Assembly (NCBI GenBank): GCA_049999765.1
Contig: JBNGIQ010009204.1
Span: forward strand, 26,623-90,622
Direction: 5' to 3'
Length of the DNA: 64,000 nt
Source of the DNA: Phaeoceros laevis
Taxonomy: Eukaryota; Anthocerotophyta; Anthocerotopsida; Notothyladales
Shown here: positions 43,801 to 54,900 of the stretch, one piece after another
How positions within the stretch are numbered: position 1 is the stretch's first letter
How the letters are laid out: every line of letters begins with the position of its first letter
Notes under the pieces: generated by a model
Database searches by the model: none
What the model was told of the DNA's origin: nothing
What the model saw: only the letters and a program-made list of their open reading frames with translations
Made by a program: the position numbers and the translations under genes

Positions 43801-46800
43801 CAAAAGTTGCTATGGAGGCAGTATATCTTGGACCCCACATTGTGGTGGGACTGCAGGATGAACAAGAAGAGCGCCCGCTCTGCCGACTTCAGGCACAAGG
43901 AGTTCAAGGAGCCCCTATGGCTGAACAACTTCTACAAGCCTGACTGGGTGGATGCGGAGCTATCTGTCTTGGACAAGCGGATTGGACTGTCTGCCCAACC
44001 TACATCCAACACCTTGTTGCATCATAATGCTGCCGCTCCGACGGTGCCAGAGTGCCAAGGGTACGGAACGGCTTACGCTGTAATCGAAAAATTTTGTGAG
44101 AATGGGCAGCTAAGTCGAGCAGTTGACGCTTTGACCATCTTGGCGGAGACACAATCTCGTGCGTCCTCCTCTCTGCTGTACGGAGTCATCCGGAAATGTG
44201 GGGCTGAGAAAAATCTGGTGTTGGGGCGACGACTTGATGATCTCACTGTCAAGTTTGGGTACGGATCTGATGCATTTTTGGGAAACCATCTCTTGCGCAT
44301 GTATTCATGTCAAGGCAGGTTACGGGAGGCCATGGAGGTGTTCAAAAGGGTAGCCAAACCTGATGTCTTCATGTGGTTCTCCATTATATCTGCACATACT
44401 GAACATGGAAAACCTAGTGAGGCCATTCAAATCTACCATAAGATGCGCAGCACAGGTTTGGAGGCAGATAGTCACATTTTTGTCGCTTCCCTGCAAGCTT
44501 GTGCAAGAGCGCAAGATGTGCAATCTGGCAGGCAGGTGCACGCTGATGTGTTGAAGAGTGGCATTCAGCCGAACTCTTTTGTTAGCAACTGCCTGGTGGA
44601 CATGTATGCAAAATGTGGGGAATTGGAAAATGCACGTAAAGTGTTTGACAGTCTGTCCACAAGGGATGCGGTAACATGGACTGCCATGATAAATGGGTAT
44701 ACTGAGCACGGGCTTGGTCCTAGGGCGCTCGCATTGTATGCAAATATGGAGCAGGAGGGCCTGATTTTAGCAAACAGTGTTATGTATGCTTGCCTCCTGA
44801 AGGCTTGTGCAAGTGCTGGTGCTCTAGAGCAGGGCAGGCAGCTGCATACAGGGATTGTAAAAAGAGGACTACTTGAAGGTGACGTAGTACTAGGAACTTG
44901 TCTGGTAAATATGTATGCAAAATGTGGCCAGTTGGAAGATGCACGGAAAGTGTTTGACAGTCTCCGCACAAGGAATGCGGTAACATGGACTGCCATGATA
45001 AATGGGTATGCTGAGCATGGGCTAGGTCCCCAGGCACTCACATTGTATGCAAGGATGGAGGACGAAGGCCTGATTAGAGCAGACAGTTTTATGTTTGCGT
45101 GCCTCCTGACGGCTTGTGTAAGTGCTGGTGCACTACAGCAGGGCAGGCAACTGCATTCAGGGATCGTAAAAAGAGAACTGCTTGAAGGTGACATAGTACT
45201 GGGCAATTGCCTCGTAAATATGTATGCAAAATGTGGCCAGTTGGAAGATGCACGCAAAGTGTTTGACAGTTTCCGCACAAGGAATGCGGTAACATGGACT
45301 TCCATGATAAATGGGTATGCTGAGCACGGGCTTGGTCTCGAGGCACTCACATTGTATGCAAGGATGGAGCAGGAAGGCTTGATTTTAGCAGACAGTTTTA
45401 CGTTTGCGTGCCTCCTGAAAGCCTGTACAGGTGCTGGTGCTCTACAGCAGGGCAGGCAGCTGCATTCAAAAATCGTAAAAAGACAACTGCTTGAAGGTGA
45501 CATAGTACTGGGCAGTTGCCTTGTAGATATGTATGCAAAATGTGGCCAGTTGGAAGATGCACGCAAAGTGTTCGACAGTCTGTCCACAAGGGATGCGGTA
45601 ACATGGACTGCCATGATAAATGGGTATGCTGAGCACGGGCTTGGTCCCCAGGCGCTCGCATTGCATGCAAGTATGGAGCAGGAAGGCCTGGTTTTAGCAG
45701 ACAGTTATACATTTGCTTGCCTCCTGAAGGCTTGTTCAAGTGCTGGTGCTCTACAACAGGGCAGGCAGCTGCACTCAGGGATTGTGGAAAGAGGATTACT
45801 TGAAGGTGACGTAGTACTGGGCACTTGTCTCGTAATTATGTATGCAAAATGTGGCCAGGTGGAAGATGCACGCAAGCTGTTTGACAGTCTGGCCACAAGG
45901 GATGCGGTAACATGGACTGCCATGATAAATGGGTATGCTGAGCACGGGCTGGGTCCCCAGGCACTCACATTGTATGCAAGGATGCAGCAGGAAGGCCTAA
46001 TTTTAGCAGACAGTTTTACGTTTGCGTGCCTCCTGAAGGCTTGTACAAGTGCTGGTGCTCTAGAGCAGGGCAGGCAGCTGTATTCAGAGATCATCAAAAG
46101 AGAACTGCTTGAAGATGACATAGTACTGGGAAATTGCCTCATAAATATGTATGCAAAATGTGGCCAGCTGGATTATGCATGCGAAGTGTTTGACAGTATG
46201 TCCACAAGAGATGTGGTAACATGGAATGCCATGATAAATGGGTATGCTGAGCACGGGCTGGCTCCCGAGGCGCTCGCATTGTATGCAAGTATGCAGCAAG
46301 AAGGTCTGATTTTAGCAGACAGTTTTACGTTTGCTTGCCTCCTGAAGGCTTGTACAAGTGCTGGTGCTCTACAGCTGGGCAGGCAGCTGCACTCAGGGAT
46401 CGTGGAAACAGGACTACTTGAAGGTGACGTAGTAATGGGCACTTGTCTCGTAAATATGTATGCAAAATGTGGCCAGTTGGAAGATGCACGCAAAGTGTTT
46501 GACAGTCTGGCCACAAGGGATGTTGTCACATGGACTGCCATGATTAATGGGTATGCTGAGCATGGGCTCGCTCTGCAGGCACTTACATTGTATGCAAGTA
46601 TGGAGAAGGAAGGCCTTATTTTAGCAAACAGTGTTACGTTTGCTTGCCTCCTGAAGGCTTGTACAAGTGCTGGTGCTCTACAGCAGGGCAGGCAGCTGCA
46701 TTCAGGGATCGTGAAAAGAGAACTGCTTGAAGGTAACTTAGTACTGGGCAATTCCCTCGTACATATGTATGCAAAATGTGGCCAGTTGGAAGATGCACGC

Positions 46801-47745
46801 AAAGTGTTTGACAGTCTGTCCACAAGGGATGCGGTAACATGGAATGCCATGATAAATGGGTATGGTAGAAACAATGAAGGTCACAAGGCTGCAGCCTGTT
46901 TTGAAGAGATGATGCTGGCTGGTATTCAGCCTGATAACACCACATTTGTTTGCCTTCTTGTGGCATGCAGTACTGCGGGGCTGGTCAGTACGGGTCGACA
47001 GTATTTTGATGCCATGGTGAAACAGCATGGCCTCAACCCTACAAATGAGCATTATGTGTGCATGGTTGATCTTCTTGGGCGGGCAGGCCATTTACGTGAG
47101 GCCGAGAAGATGCTAAAATCAGCTGGGTGTGAAAACGATGCTGTTGGGCTGATGGCATTACTGAATGCGTGCAAGTGTCATGGGGATATAGAGCGGGGAA
47201 CACGGTGTTTTGAAAGTCTTGTTGAGCTGGAGCCTCAGACTGCCTCGGCATATGTTCTCATGGCCAATATGTACGCAGATGCAGATATGTGGGCGGATGT
47301 CGATAGAATCGAAAGGTTGAGAAAGTTGGCAGGAGCTCACAAGAAACCTGCAGTGGCAGGCATTGAGGTGAATAAGCAGGTGCATACATTTGTTGTGGGG
47401 GAAGAAAGGGGTGACGTTTCATGCAAGGTTCGGAGCACATATGAGCGTTTGAAGGAGGAAGGGAACCATGTACCAAACACCAAGCTGGTGTTGAAGCCAT
47501 TGTCCGAGAAGGAGAAGGAAGATCAATTGTGTGGGCATGCTGAGAAGCTAGCTTTGGCGTTTGGTCTTGTAAACACTCCCGATGGCACACCTCTGCTGGT
47601 AACGAAAAACCTGCGGATGTGCAGGGACTGCCACTCTTCCACGGAGATTATGTCAAAGGTTGAAAAGAGGGACATCGTTGTACGGGACGCACACCGTGTT
47701 CATCGATTCGAGGCAGGATCCTGTAGCTGTATGGGTCGACATTGA
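43624..47745 (+). CDS. PPR-DYW:KP protein 1, eight PLS modules
   Basis: A single exon of 1373 aa. It starts MQHQRFWTPTAGWQ, then a conserved N-terminal block (LDPTLWWDCRMNKKSARSAD ... LWLNNFYKPDWVDAEL) before the repeats. PLS repeats start near residue 160, and from about 320 the protein consists of eight near-identical 103-residue modules (YAKCGQLEDARKVFDSL, VTWTAMINGYAEHGLGPQAL, FACLLKACTSAGALQQGRQL). E1/E2-like motifs follow (HYVCMVDLLGRAGHLREAEK), then the DYW deaminase: PG box replaced by HKKPAVAGIEVNKQVHTFVV, active site GHAEKLALAFGL (HxE) and zinc ligands MCRDCHSSTEIMSK, ending SCSCMGRH. The KP replacement and the GRH end mark the DYW:KP class, linked to U-to-C editing. Catalysis and target are inferred. 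It is first of three head-to-tail paralogues. Confidence 0.93.
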   Translation: MQHQRFWTPTAGWQAPTLELDGSSNVLPRQWIYTSRTFAPCSCLAAKLGIPDNSNAGERQKLLWRQYILDPTLWWDCRMNKKSARSADFRHKEFKEPLWLNNFYKPDWVDAELSVLDKRIGLSAQPTSNTLLHHNAAAPTVPECQGYGTAYAVIEKFCENGQLSRAVDALTILAETQSRASSSLLYGVIRKCGAEKNLVLGRRLDDLTVKFGYGSDAFLGNHLLRMYSCQGRLREAMEVFKRVAKPDVFMWFSIISAHTEHGKPSEAIQIYHKMRSTGLEADSHIFVASLQACARAQDVQSGRQVHADVLKSGIQPNSFVSNCLVDMYAKCGELENARKVFDSLSTRDAVTWTAMINGYTEHGLGPRALALYANMEQEGLILANSVMYACLLKACASAGALEQGRQLHTGIVKRGLLEGDVVLGTCLVNMYAKCGQLEDARKVFDSLRTRNAVTWTAMINGYAEHGLGPQALTLYARMEDEGLIRADSFMFACLLTACVSAGALQQGRQLHSGIVKRELLEGDIVLGNCLVNMYAKCGQLEDARKVFDSFRTRNAVTWTSMINGYAEHGLGLEALTLYARMEQEGLILADSFTFACLLKACTGAGALQQGRQLHSKIVKRQLLEGDIVLGSCLVDMYAKCGQLEDARKVFDSLSTRDAVTWTAMINGYAEHGLGPQALALHASMEQEGLVLADSYTFACLLKACSSAGALQQGRQLHSGIVERGLLEGDVVLGTCLVIMYAKCGQVEDARKLFDSLATRDAVTWTAMINGYAEHGLGPQALTLYARMQQEGLILADSFTFACLLKACTSAGALEQGRQLYSEIIKRELLEDDIVLGNCLINMYAKCGQLDYACEVFDSMSTRDVVTWNAMINGYAEHGLAPEALALYASMQQEGLILADSFTFACLLKACTSAGALQLGRQLHSGIVETGLLEGDVVMGTCLVNMYAKCGQLEDARKVFDSLATRDVVTWTAMINGYAEHGLALQALTLYASMEKEGLILANSVTFACLLKACTSAGALQQGRQLHSGIVKRELLEGNLVLGNSLVHMYAKCGQLEDARKVFDSLSTRDAVTWNAMINGYGRNNEGHKAAACFEEMMLAGIQPDNTTFVCLLVACSTAGLVSTGRQYFDAMVKQHGLNPTNEHYVCMVDLLGRAGHLREAEKMLKSAGCENDAVGLMALLNACKCHGDIERGTRCFESLVELEPQTASAYVLMANMYADADMWADVDRIERLRKLAGAHKKPAVAGIEVNKQVHTFVVGEERGDVSCKVRSTYERLKEEGNHVPNTKLVLKPLSEKEKEDQLCGHAEKLALAFGLVNTPDGTPLLVTKNLRMCRDCHSSTEIMSKVEKRDIVVRDAHRVHRFEAGSCSCMGRH
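44602..46930 (+). repeat. Coding tandem repeat, 309-bp unit, eight copies
   Basis: The word ATGTATGCAAAATGTGG recurs at 44602, 44911, 45220, 45529, 45838, 46147, 46456 and 46765, an exact 309-bp spacing each time. Each unit encodes one S-P-L module of 103 residues. The units are near-identical, including at synonymous sites, which indicates recent duplication or gene conversion. Confidence 0.95.
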
Positions 47746-48577
47746 GCGAGAAAAAAACTTGCCAACTGAAACAGTTCCACGGTTCCACCACCACCTGCCT
47801 GCTGTTGGTCACGGAAGTGTGTCATCGTGCACAACTGGAGGGTCAGTCGGCGGGTTTAGTACAGTGGCACGAGCACTAGGTAGGGGTTACTCAGGGTAGC
47901 TCTTCTTAACGACTGTCTGTCCGACTGTCCAAGAACTCGAGGACTTCAGACTGGCATCGCAGAGGCGAAATTGGAGGCAATTTTCCTGGATCCATGGGAG
48001 CCGATGATGCTGCTTTGGTGTGTTGTGGCGGCATGGGGCATGCCTTCTCCAGGGCATTTGGCGGCAGCGGGGTCTGCGGGCTGCTGGTTCGTAGCATCAG
48101 GGCATACCCTTGAGGAAGGGTTGCCCCCCTTCAAGACTGAAACTAACCAAATTTGCAAACTGGGCTCTTGTAAATCCGGCCTAACTGGGCTCATAATCCC
48201 CCCGCTTGCCTCATTCCTTCCATGAAGGAGACCTTTACTTGCTTATGGGTGCAAAAGGTTCAACAGACTGTTATGATAGAGGTGAACCCACGACTTGCCG
48301 CGGCCCTAAGCAGGAAGCTTGAAGTTTTTATCCATGCGAGCCGCTTTCCTGGATGACGTAGTTGAAGCTTTTCTGTTCACTGGGAGGACGGCAGTGTGAA
48401 AATCAAGAGAGGCAGCCGCGACGGAAGCGAAGCACTCAATTGCAATGGCGGGCACCACTAACGCGACCCAGCATCAATAGTCTTGGTTGCCAAACCGCTG
48501 GTGGGCATGCCCGCTGGACTCTGCTACTGCTGACAACCCTGCAATTGCTCCACCTCCAAATTCTCACCACCAACGGG
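47746..48577. other. Spacer between PPR-DYW:KP 1 and 2
   Basis: 832 bp. The distal part (about 48500-48577) is the shared leader sequence of the array (CTGCAATTGCTCCACCTCCAAATTC-like). The long downstream frame is open from 48362 but has no ATG before 48578. Nothing else recognised. Confidence 0.45.
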
Positions 48578-51139
48578 ATGCAGCATCAGGGGTTTTGGAC
48601 GCCAACAGCTGGGGGCCAGGCCCAAACCCTGGAGCGGCGTTTGAATGGGCCTCCGACGCAATGGATTCACACAATGCGCACATTCGTACCCTGCAGTTGC
48701 TTAGCAGCCAAGCTAGGGATACCGGACAATAGCAGTGCAGTAGAGTGGCAAGAGTTGTTGCGGAGGCAGTATTTCTTGGACCCCACATTGTGGTGGGACT
48801 GCAGGACGAACAAGAAGAGCGCCCGCTCTCCCGACTTCAGGCACCAGGAGTCCCTATGGATGAACTTCTACAAGCCTGAATGGGTAGATGCGCAGCTGAC
48901 TGTCTTGGACAAGCGGGTTGGACGGTCTGCTCATCCTACATCCAACCCCTTGTTGTACCATAACGCTGCCGCTCCGACGACGTTCCCAGAGTGGCAAGGG
49001 AACGGAACGGATCAGTCTGTAATTGAACAACTTTGTGAGAATGGGCAGCTAAGTCGAGCAGTTGACGCTTTGACTGTCTTGGCGGATACTCAATTTCGTG
49101 TGTCCTCCTCTCTGCTACACAGAGTCATTCGGAAATGCGGGGTTGCAAAAAATCTGGTGTTGGGGCGTCGACTTGATTATCTAACTGTCAAACTTGGGTA
49201 CGAATCGGACGCATTTTTGGGCAAACACCTATTGCGCATGTATGCATGTCATGGCCGGTTACAGGAAGCAATGCAGGTGTTCACAAGGGTAGCCACACCT
49301 GATGTCTACATGTGGTCTTCCATCATCTCTGCGCACACTGCACACGGGAAACCTAGTGAGGCCATTCAGCTGTACAATGAGATGCGCAGCTCGGGTTTGG
49401 AGGCAGATAGTCACATTTTTGTCGCTGCCCTGCAAGCTTGTGCAAGAGCGGAAGATGTGCAATCTGGCAGGCAGGTGCACGCTGATGTGTTGGAGAGTGG
49501 CATTCAGCCTAACTCTTTTGTTTGCACCTGCCTGGTGGACATGTATGCAAAATGTGGGCAATTGGAAGATGCACGCAGGGTTTTTGACGGTATGGCCACA
49601 AGGAATGTAGTGACATGGAATGCCATGATACATGGGTATGCTGAGCACGGGTCTGGTCCCCAGGCGCTAGCATTGTATGCCAGTATGGAGCAGGAAGGCC
49701 TGATTTCAGCAAACAGTGTTACGTATGCTTGCCTCTTGAAGGCTTGTACAAGTGCTGGTGCTCTGCAACAGGGCAGGCAGCTGCATTCAGGCATCCTAAG
49801 AAAAGGTCTATTGGAAGGTAACATAGTACTGGGGAACAGTCTTGTAAACATGTATGCCAAATGTGGCAAGTTGGAAGATGCGCGCAAAGTGTTTGACAGT
49901 CTGGCCACAAGGGATGCGGTAACGTGGAACGTTATGATAAATGGGTATGCTGAGCACGGGCTCGGTCCCCAGGCGCTTACATTGTATGCAGGTATGGAGC
50001 AGGAAGGCCTGATTGTAGCAAACAGTGTTACGTTTGCTTGCCTCCTCAAGGCTTGTACAAGTGCTGGTGCTCTACAGCAGGGTAGGCAGCTGCATTCAGG
50101 GATCGTAAAAAGAGCATTGCTTGAAGGTGACATAGTACTGGGCAATTGCCTCGTACATATGTATGCAAAATGTGGCCAGTTGGAAGATGCTCGCAAAGTG
50201 TTTGATAGTCTGTCCACAAGGGATGCGGTAACATGGAATGCCATGATAAATGGGTATGGTAGAAACAATGAAGGCCACAAGGCTACAGTCTGTTTCGAAG
50301 AGATGATGCTGGCTGGTATTCAGCCTGATGACACCACATTTACTTGCCTTCTTGCAGCATGCAGTAATGCGGGGCTGGTCAGTAAGGGTCGACAGTATTT
50401 TGATACCATGGTCAAACAGCATGGCCTCAACCCTACAAATGAACATTATGTGTGCATGGTTGATCTTCTTGGGCGGGCAGGCCATTTACGTGAGGCGGAG
50501 AATGTTCTGAAATCAGCTGGGTGTGAAAACGATGCTGTTGGGTTGAAGTCATTGCTGAATGCCTGCAAGAGTCACGGGGATATAGAGCGAGGAACACGGT
50601 GTTTTGAAAGTCTTGTTGAGCTGGATCCTCAACATGCCTCTGCATATGTTCTCATGGCCAATATGTACGCAGATGCAGATAGGTGGGCGGATGTAGATAG
50701 GATCGAAAGGTTGAGAAAGTTGGCAGGAGCTAACAAGAAACCTGCAGTGGCAGGCATTGAGGTGAACAGGCAGGTGCATACATTTGCTGTGGGGGAAGAA
50801 AGCGGTGACGTTTCATGCAAGGTTCGGAGCACAAATGAACGCTTGAAGGAGGAAGGGAACCATGTACCACACACCAAGCTGGTGTTGAAGCCAGTGTCTG
50901 AGAAGGAGAAGGAAGATCAACTGTGTGGGCATGCTGAGAAGCTAGCTTTGGCGTTTGGTCTCTTGAACACTCCCAATGGCACACCTCTGCTGGTAACGAA
51001 AAACCTGCGGATGTGCAGGGACTGCCACTCTTCCACGGAGATTATGTCAAAGGTTGAAATGAGGGACATCGTTGTACGGGACGCACACCGTGTGCATCGA
51101 TTCGAGGCAGGGTCTTGTAGCTGTAATGGTCGATATTGA
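48578..51139 (+). CDS. PPR-DYW:KP protein 2, three PLS modules
   Basis: A single exon of 853 aa, starting at the ATG homologous to that of protein 1 (MQHQGFWTPTAGGQAQTLE). It has the same N-terminal block (LDPTLWWDCRTNKKSARSPD), then first repeats (AVDALTVLADTQFRVSSS, KNLVLGRRLDYLTVKLGY) and only three of the 103-residue modules, with ATGTATGC words at 49541, 49850 and 50159 (spacing 309 bp). The E and DYW parts are nearly identical to the neighbours: KKPAVAGIEVNRQVHTFAVG, GHAEKLALAFGLLNTPNG, MCRDCHSSTEIMSKVEMRD, ending SCSCNGRY. Deaminase HxE and CxxC residues are intact. It is a predicted organelle RNA editing factor of DYW:KP type. The three-module version may approximate the ancestral length. 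The frame is open upstream to 48362 without an ATG. Confidence 0.92.
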   Translation: MQHQGFWTPTAGGQAQTLERRLNGPPTQWIHTMRTFVPCSCLAAKLGIPDNSSAVEWQELLRRQYFLDPTLWWDCRTNKKSARSPDFRHQESLWMNFYKPEWVDAQLTVLDKRVGRSAHPTSNPLLYHNAAAPTTFPEWQGNGTDQSVIEQLCENGQLSRAVDALTVLADTQFRVSSSLLHRVIRKCGVAKNLVLGRRLDYLTVKLGYESDAFLGKHLLRMYACHGRLQEAMQVFTRVATPDVYMWSSIISAHTAHGKPSEAIQLYNEMRSSGLEADSHIFVAALQACARAEDVQSGRQVHADVLESGIQPNSFVCTCLVDMYAKCGQLEDARRVFDGMATRNVVTWNAMIHGYAEHGSGPQALALYASMEQEGLISANSVTYACLLKACTSAGALQQGRQLHSGILRKGLLEGNIVLGNSLVNMYAKCGKLEDARKVFDSLATRDAVTWNVMINGYAEHGLGPQALTLYAGMEQEGLIVANSVTFACLLKACTSAGALQQGRQLHSGIVKRALLEGDIVLGNCLVHMYAKCGQLEDARKVFDSLSTRDAVTWNAMINGYGRNNEGHKATVCFEEMMLAGIQPDDTTFTCLLAACSNAGLVSKGRQYFDTMVKQHGLNPTNEHYVCMVDLLGRAGHLREAENVLKSAGCENDAVGLKSLLNACKSHGDIERGTRCFESLVELDPQHASAYVLMANMYADADRWADVDRIERLRKLAGANKKPAVAGIEVNRQVHTFAVGEESGDVSCKVRSTNERLKEEGNHVPHTKLVLKPVSEKEKEDQLCGHAEKLALAFGLLNTPNGTPLLVTKNLRMCRDCHSSTEIMSKVEMRDIVVRDAHRVHRFEAGSCSCNGRY

Positions 51140-51958
51140 GCGAGAAGAAAATCGCCTAACAGTGCAACCACCTGCCTGCTGTTCGTACGCAAGTGTGTCC
51201 TCGAGGGTCAGTCACCGGGTTTGGTACAGGCACTCGCTCTATGCAGTGGTTAGTCAGGGTAGGCCATCAAAATGGCATGCTTGGCCAGCCGGATCGGGTG
51301 TTTGCTGCAGTAGCGTTGCCCGTGAGGGATGGGTGGTTGGCCAAAGAAATCCTCTTGGCTGGTTGGCTCCTTAGGGGAGTGGTTTGCAACAGATGCGCAG
51401 CGCCGTCTCGCCAGCAAGAGCTGCATCTGTCATCTAGCGTGAGTTTTTGTTTGTGTCATTGCTGTGAATAACAAGGCGATTGTTTAGCTAGACACGGGTG
51501 CCGAAGGGACGGGAGTTCTGCAGCTGGATGCACCTCGAACAGTCGCATGCATAATCAGCGCTTATCAGCAGATGGAGGGAAAAGTGTCTAGAGCTGTTTG
51601 AGTGCACTAGGTCAAGACAGGTTGGACGGGTTGAGTTTGAGCCGGCAAACGAGGTTACGCAGTGTAAAACGCACCTCAGGTTTGAGAATGGCACGAGATT
51701 AGTCCAGAACAGGGAATCTGACACCACAAGGTTGTCTACCAGACACTATTTCCATAAATGAGAAATAATATGTCAGCCGGGACGGAGGCTACCGTCCTTT
51801 GCTCAAAGCTTGCTACACCTGCAATGGCGCGCACCACTAGCGCGCTGCAGCATCAATAGTCTTGGATGCCAAACAGCTAGTGGGCATATGCCCACTGGAC
51901 TCTGCTACTGCTGAAAACCCTGCAGTTGTTCCACCTACAATTGCGCACCACTAACGGG
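51140..51958. other. Spacer between PPR-DYW:KP 2 and 3
   Basis: 819 bp. The distal part repeats the array leader (AATAGTCTTGG.TGCCAAAC, GGACTCTGCTACTGCTG) that also precedes protein 2 at about 48475-48535. The rest shows no gene. Confidence 0.5.
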
Positions 51959-54900
51959 ATGCAACATCAGGGGTTTTGGACGCCAACAACTGGGGGGGAA
52001 GCCCAAACACTGGAGCTGGAGCGGCGTTTGAACGTGCCTCCGAGGCGACGGATTCACTCAAGCCGGACACTCGTGCCCTGCAGTTGCTTAGCAGCCAAGC
52101 TAGACCTACAGGACAATAGCAGTGCAGTAAAGCGGCAAGAGTTGTTGCGGTGGCAGTATTTCTTGGACCCCACATTGTGGTGGGACTGCAGGACGAACAA
52201 GAAGAGCGCCCGCTCTCCCGACTTCAGGCAACAGGAGTCCAAGGAGCCCCTATGGCTGAACAACTTCTTCGAGCCTGACTGGGTGGATTCGCAGCTGGCT
52301 GTCTTCGACAAGCGGGTTGGACTGTCTGCTCAGCCTACATCCGACGCCTTCTTGCACCATAACGCTACCGCTCCGACGGTGCCAGAGTGCCAAGGGTACG
52401 GTACGGCTCAGGCTGTAATTGAAAAACTTTCTGCAAATGGGCAGCTAAGTCGAGCAGTTGATGCTTTGACCGTCTTGGCGGAGACACAATCTCGTGTGTC
52501 CTCCTCTCTGCTGTATAGAGTCATCCGGAAATGCGGGGCTGAAAAAAATCTGGTGTTGGGGCGTCGCCTTGATAAGCTAACTGTCAAACTTGGGTATGAA
52601 TCCGACGCATTTTTGGGCAATCATCTCTTGCGCATGTATGCATGTCATGGCCGGTTACAGGAAGCAATGCAGGTGTTCACAAGGGTGGCCATGCCTGATG
52701 TCCACATGTGGTCTTCCATCATCTCTGCGCAGACTGCACACGGGAACCCTAGTGAGGCCATTCAGCTGTACAATGAGATGCGCAGCTCAGGTTTGGAGGC
52801 AGATAGTCACATTTTTGTTGCTGCCCTGCAAGCTTGTGCAAGAGCGGAAGATGTGCAATCTGGTAGGCAGCTGCACGCTGATGTGTTGGAGAGTGGCATT
52901 CAGCCTAACTCCTTTGTTTGCACCTGCCTGGTGGACATGTATGCAAAATGTGGGCAATTGGAAGATGCCCGCAGGGTTTTTGACAGTGTGGCCACAAGGA
53001 ATGTAGTGACATGGAATGCCATGATACATGGGTATGCTGAGCACGGGCTCGGTTTCCAGGCGCTCGAATTGTATGCAAGTATGGAGCAGGAAGGCCTGAT
53101 TTTAGCAAACAGTACTACGTATGCTTGCCTCCTGAAGGCCTGTGCAAGTGCTGGTGCGCTACAGCAGGGCACGCAGCTGCATTCAGGGATTGTCAAACAA
53201 GGACTATTGGAAGGTAACATAGTACTTGGCAACAGTCTCGTAAATATGTATGCCAAATGTGGCAAGTTGGAAGATGCACGCAAAGTGTTTGACAGTCTGT
53301 CCACAAGGGATGCGGTAACATGGAACGTTATGATAAATGGGTATGCTGAGCACGGGCTCGGTCCCCAGGCACTTACATTGTATGCAAATATGGAACAGGA
53401 AGGCCTTGTTTTAGCAAATAGTGTTACGTTTGCTTGCCTCCTGAAGGCTTGTACTAGTACTGGTGCTCTACAACAGGGCAGGCAGCTGCATTCGCGGATT
53501 GTAAAAAGAGAACTGCTTGAAGGTAACGTACTACTGGGAAATTCTCTCGTAAATATGTATGCAAAATGTGGCCAGTTGGAAGATGCGCGGAAAGTGTTTG
53601 ACAGTCTGGCCACAAGGGATGCTGTAACATGGACTGCCATGATAAATGGATATGCGGAGCATGGGCTTGGACCCCAGGCACTCACATTGTATGAAAGGAT
53701 GGAGCAGGATGGTCTGATTTTAGCCGACAGTTTTACGTTTGCCTGCCTCCTAAAGGCTTGTGCATGTGCTGGTGCTCTAAAGCAGGGCCGGCAGCTGCAT
53801 TCAGGGATCTTAAAGAGAGAACTCCTTGAAAGTGACATAGTATTAGGCAATTGCCTCGTGAATATGTATGCAAAATGTGGCCAGTTAGAAGATGCTCGCG
53901 AAGTGTTTGACAGTATGTCCACAAGGGATGCAGTAACATGGACTGCCATGATAAGTGGGTATGCTGAGCAAGGACTTGGTCCCCAGGCGCTCGCGTTGTA
54001 TGCAAGTATGGAGCAGGAAGGCCTCATTTTGGCCAACAGTGTTACGTTTGCTTGCCTCCTGAAGGCTTGTACAAGTGCTGGTGCTCTACAGCAGGGCAGG
54101 GAGCTGCATTCGGGGATCGTAAAAAGAGAACTGCTTGAAGGTAACTTAGTACTGGGCAATTGCCTTGTACATATGTATGCAAAATGTGGCCAGTTGGAAG
54201 ATGCACGCAAAGTTTTTGACAGTCTGTCCACTAGGGATGCGGTAACATGGAATGCCATGATAAATGGATACGGTAGAAACAATGAAGGCCACAAGGCTAC
54301 AGCTTGTTTTGAAGAGATGATACTGGCTGGTATCCAGCCTGATGACACCACATTCACTTGCCTTCTTGTAGCATGCAGTAATGCGGGGCTGGTCAGAAAG
54401 GGTCGACAGTATTTTGATGCCATGGTGAAACTGCATGGCATCTACCCGACAACTGAGCATTATGTGTGCATGGTGGACCTTCTTGGGCGGGCAGGCCATT
54501 TAGGTGAGGCGGAGAAGGTGCTGAAATCAGCTGGGTGTGAAAACGATGCTGTTGGGCTGATGTCATTGCTGAATGCCTGCAAGACTCATGGGGATATAGA
54601 GCGGGGAACATGGTGTTTTGAAAGCCTTGTTGAGCTGGATCCTCAGACGGCTCCTGCATATGTGCTCATGGCCAATATGTATGCGGATGCAGATAGGTGG
54701 GCGGATGTAGATAGAATTGAAAGATTGAGAAAGTTGGCAGGAGCTAACAAGAAACCTGCAGTCGCAGGCATTGAGGTGAACAAGCAGGTGCATACATTTG
54801 TTGTGGGGGAAGAAACGGGTGACCTTTCATGCAAGGCTCGGAGCACAAATGATCGTTTGAAGGAGGAAGGCAACCATGTACCACACACCAAGCTGGTATT

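Noticed and set aside
52900-54441. 513-codon minus-strand frame, and similar 230-350-codon frames, inside the DYW:KP genes
   Set aside because: They run antisense through the 309-bp modules and recur wherever modules recur; repetition of a stop-free antisense frame explains their length.
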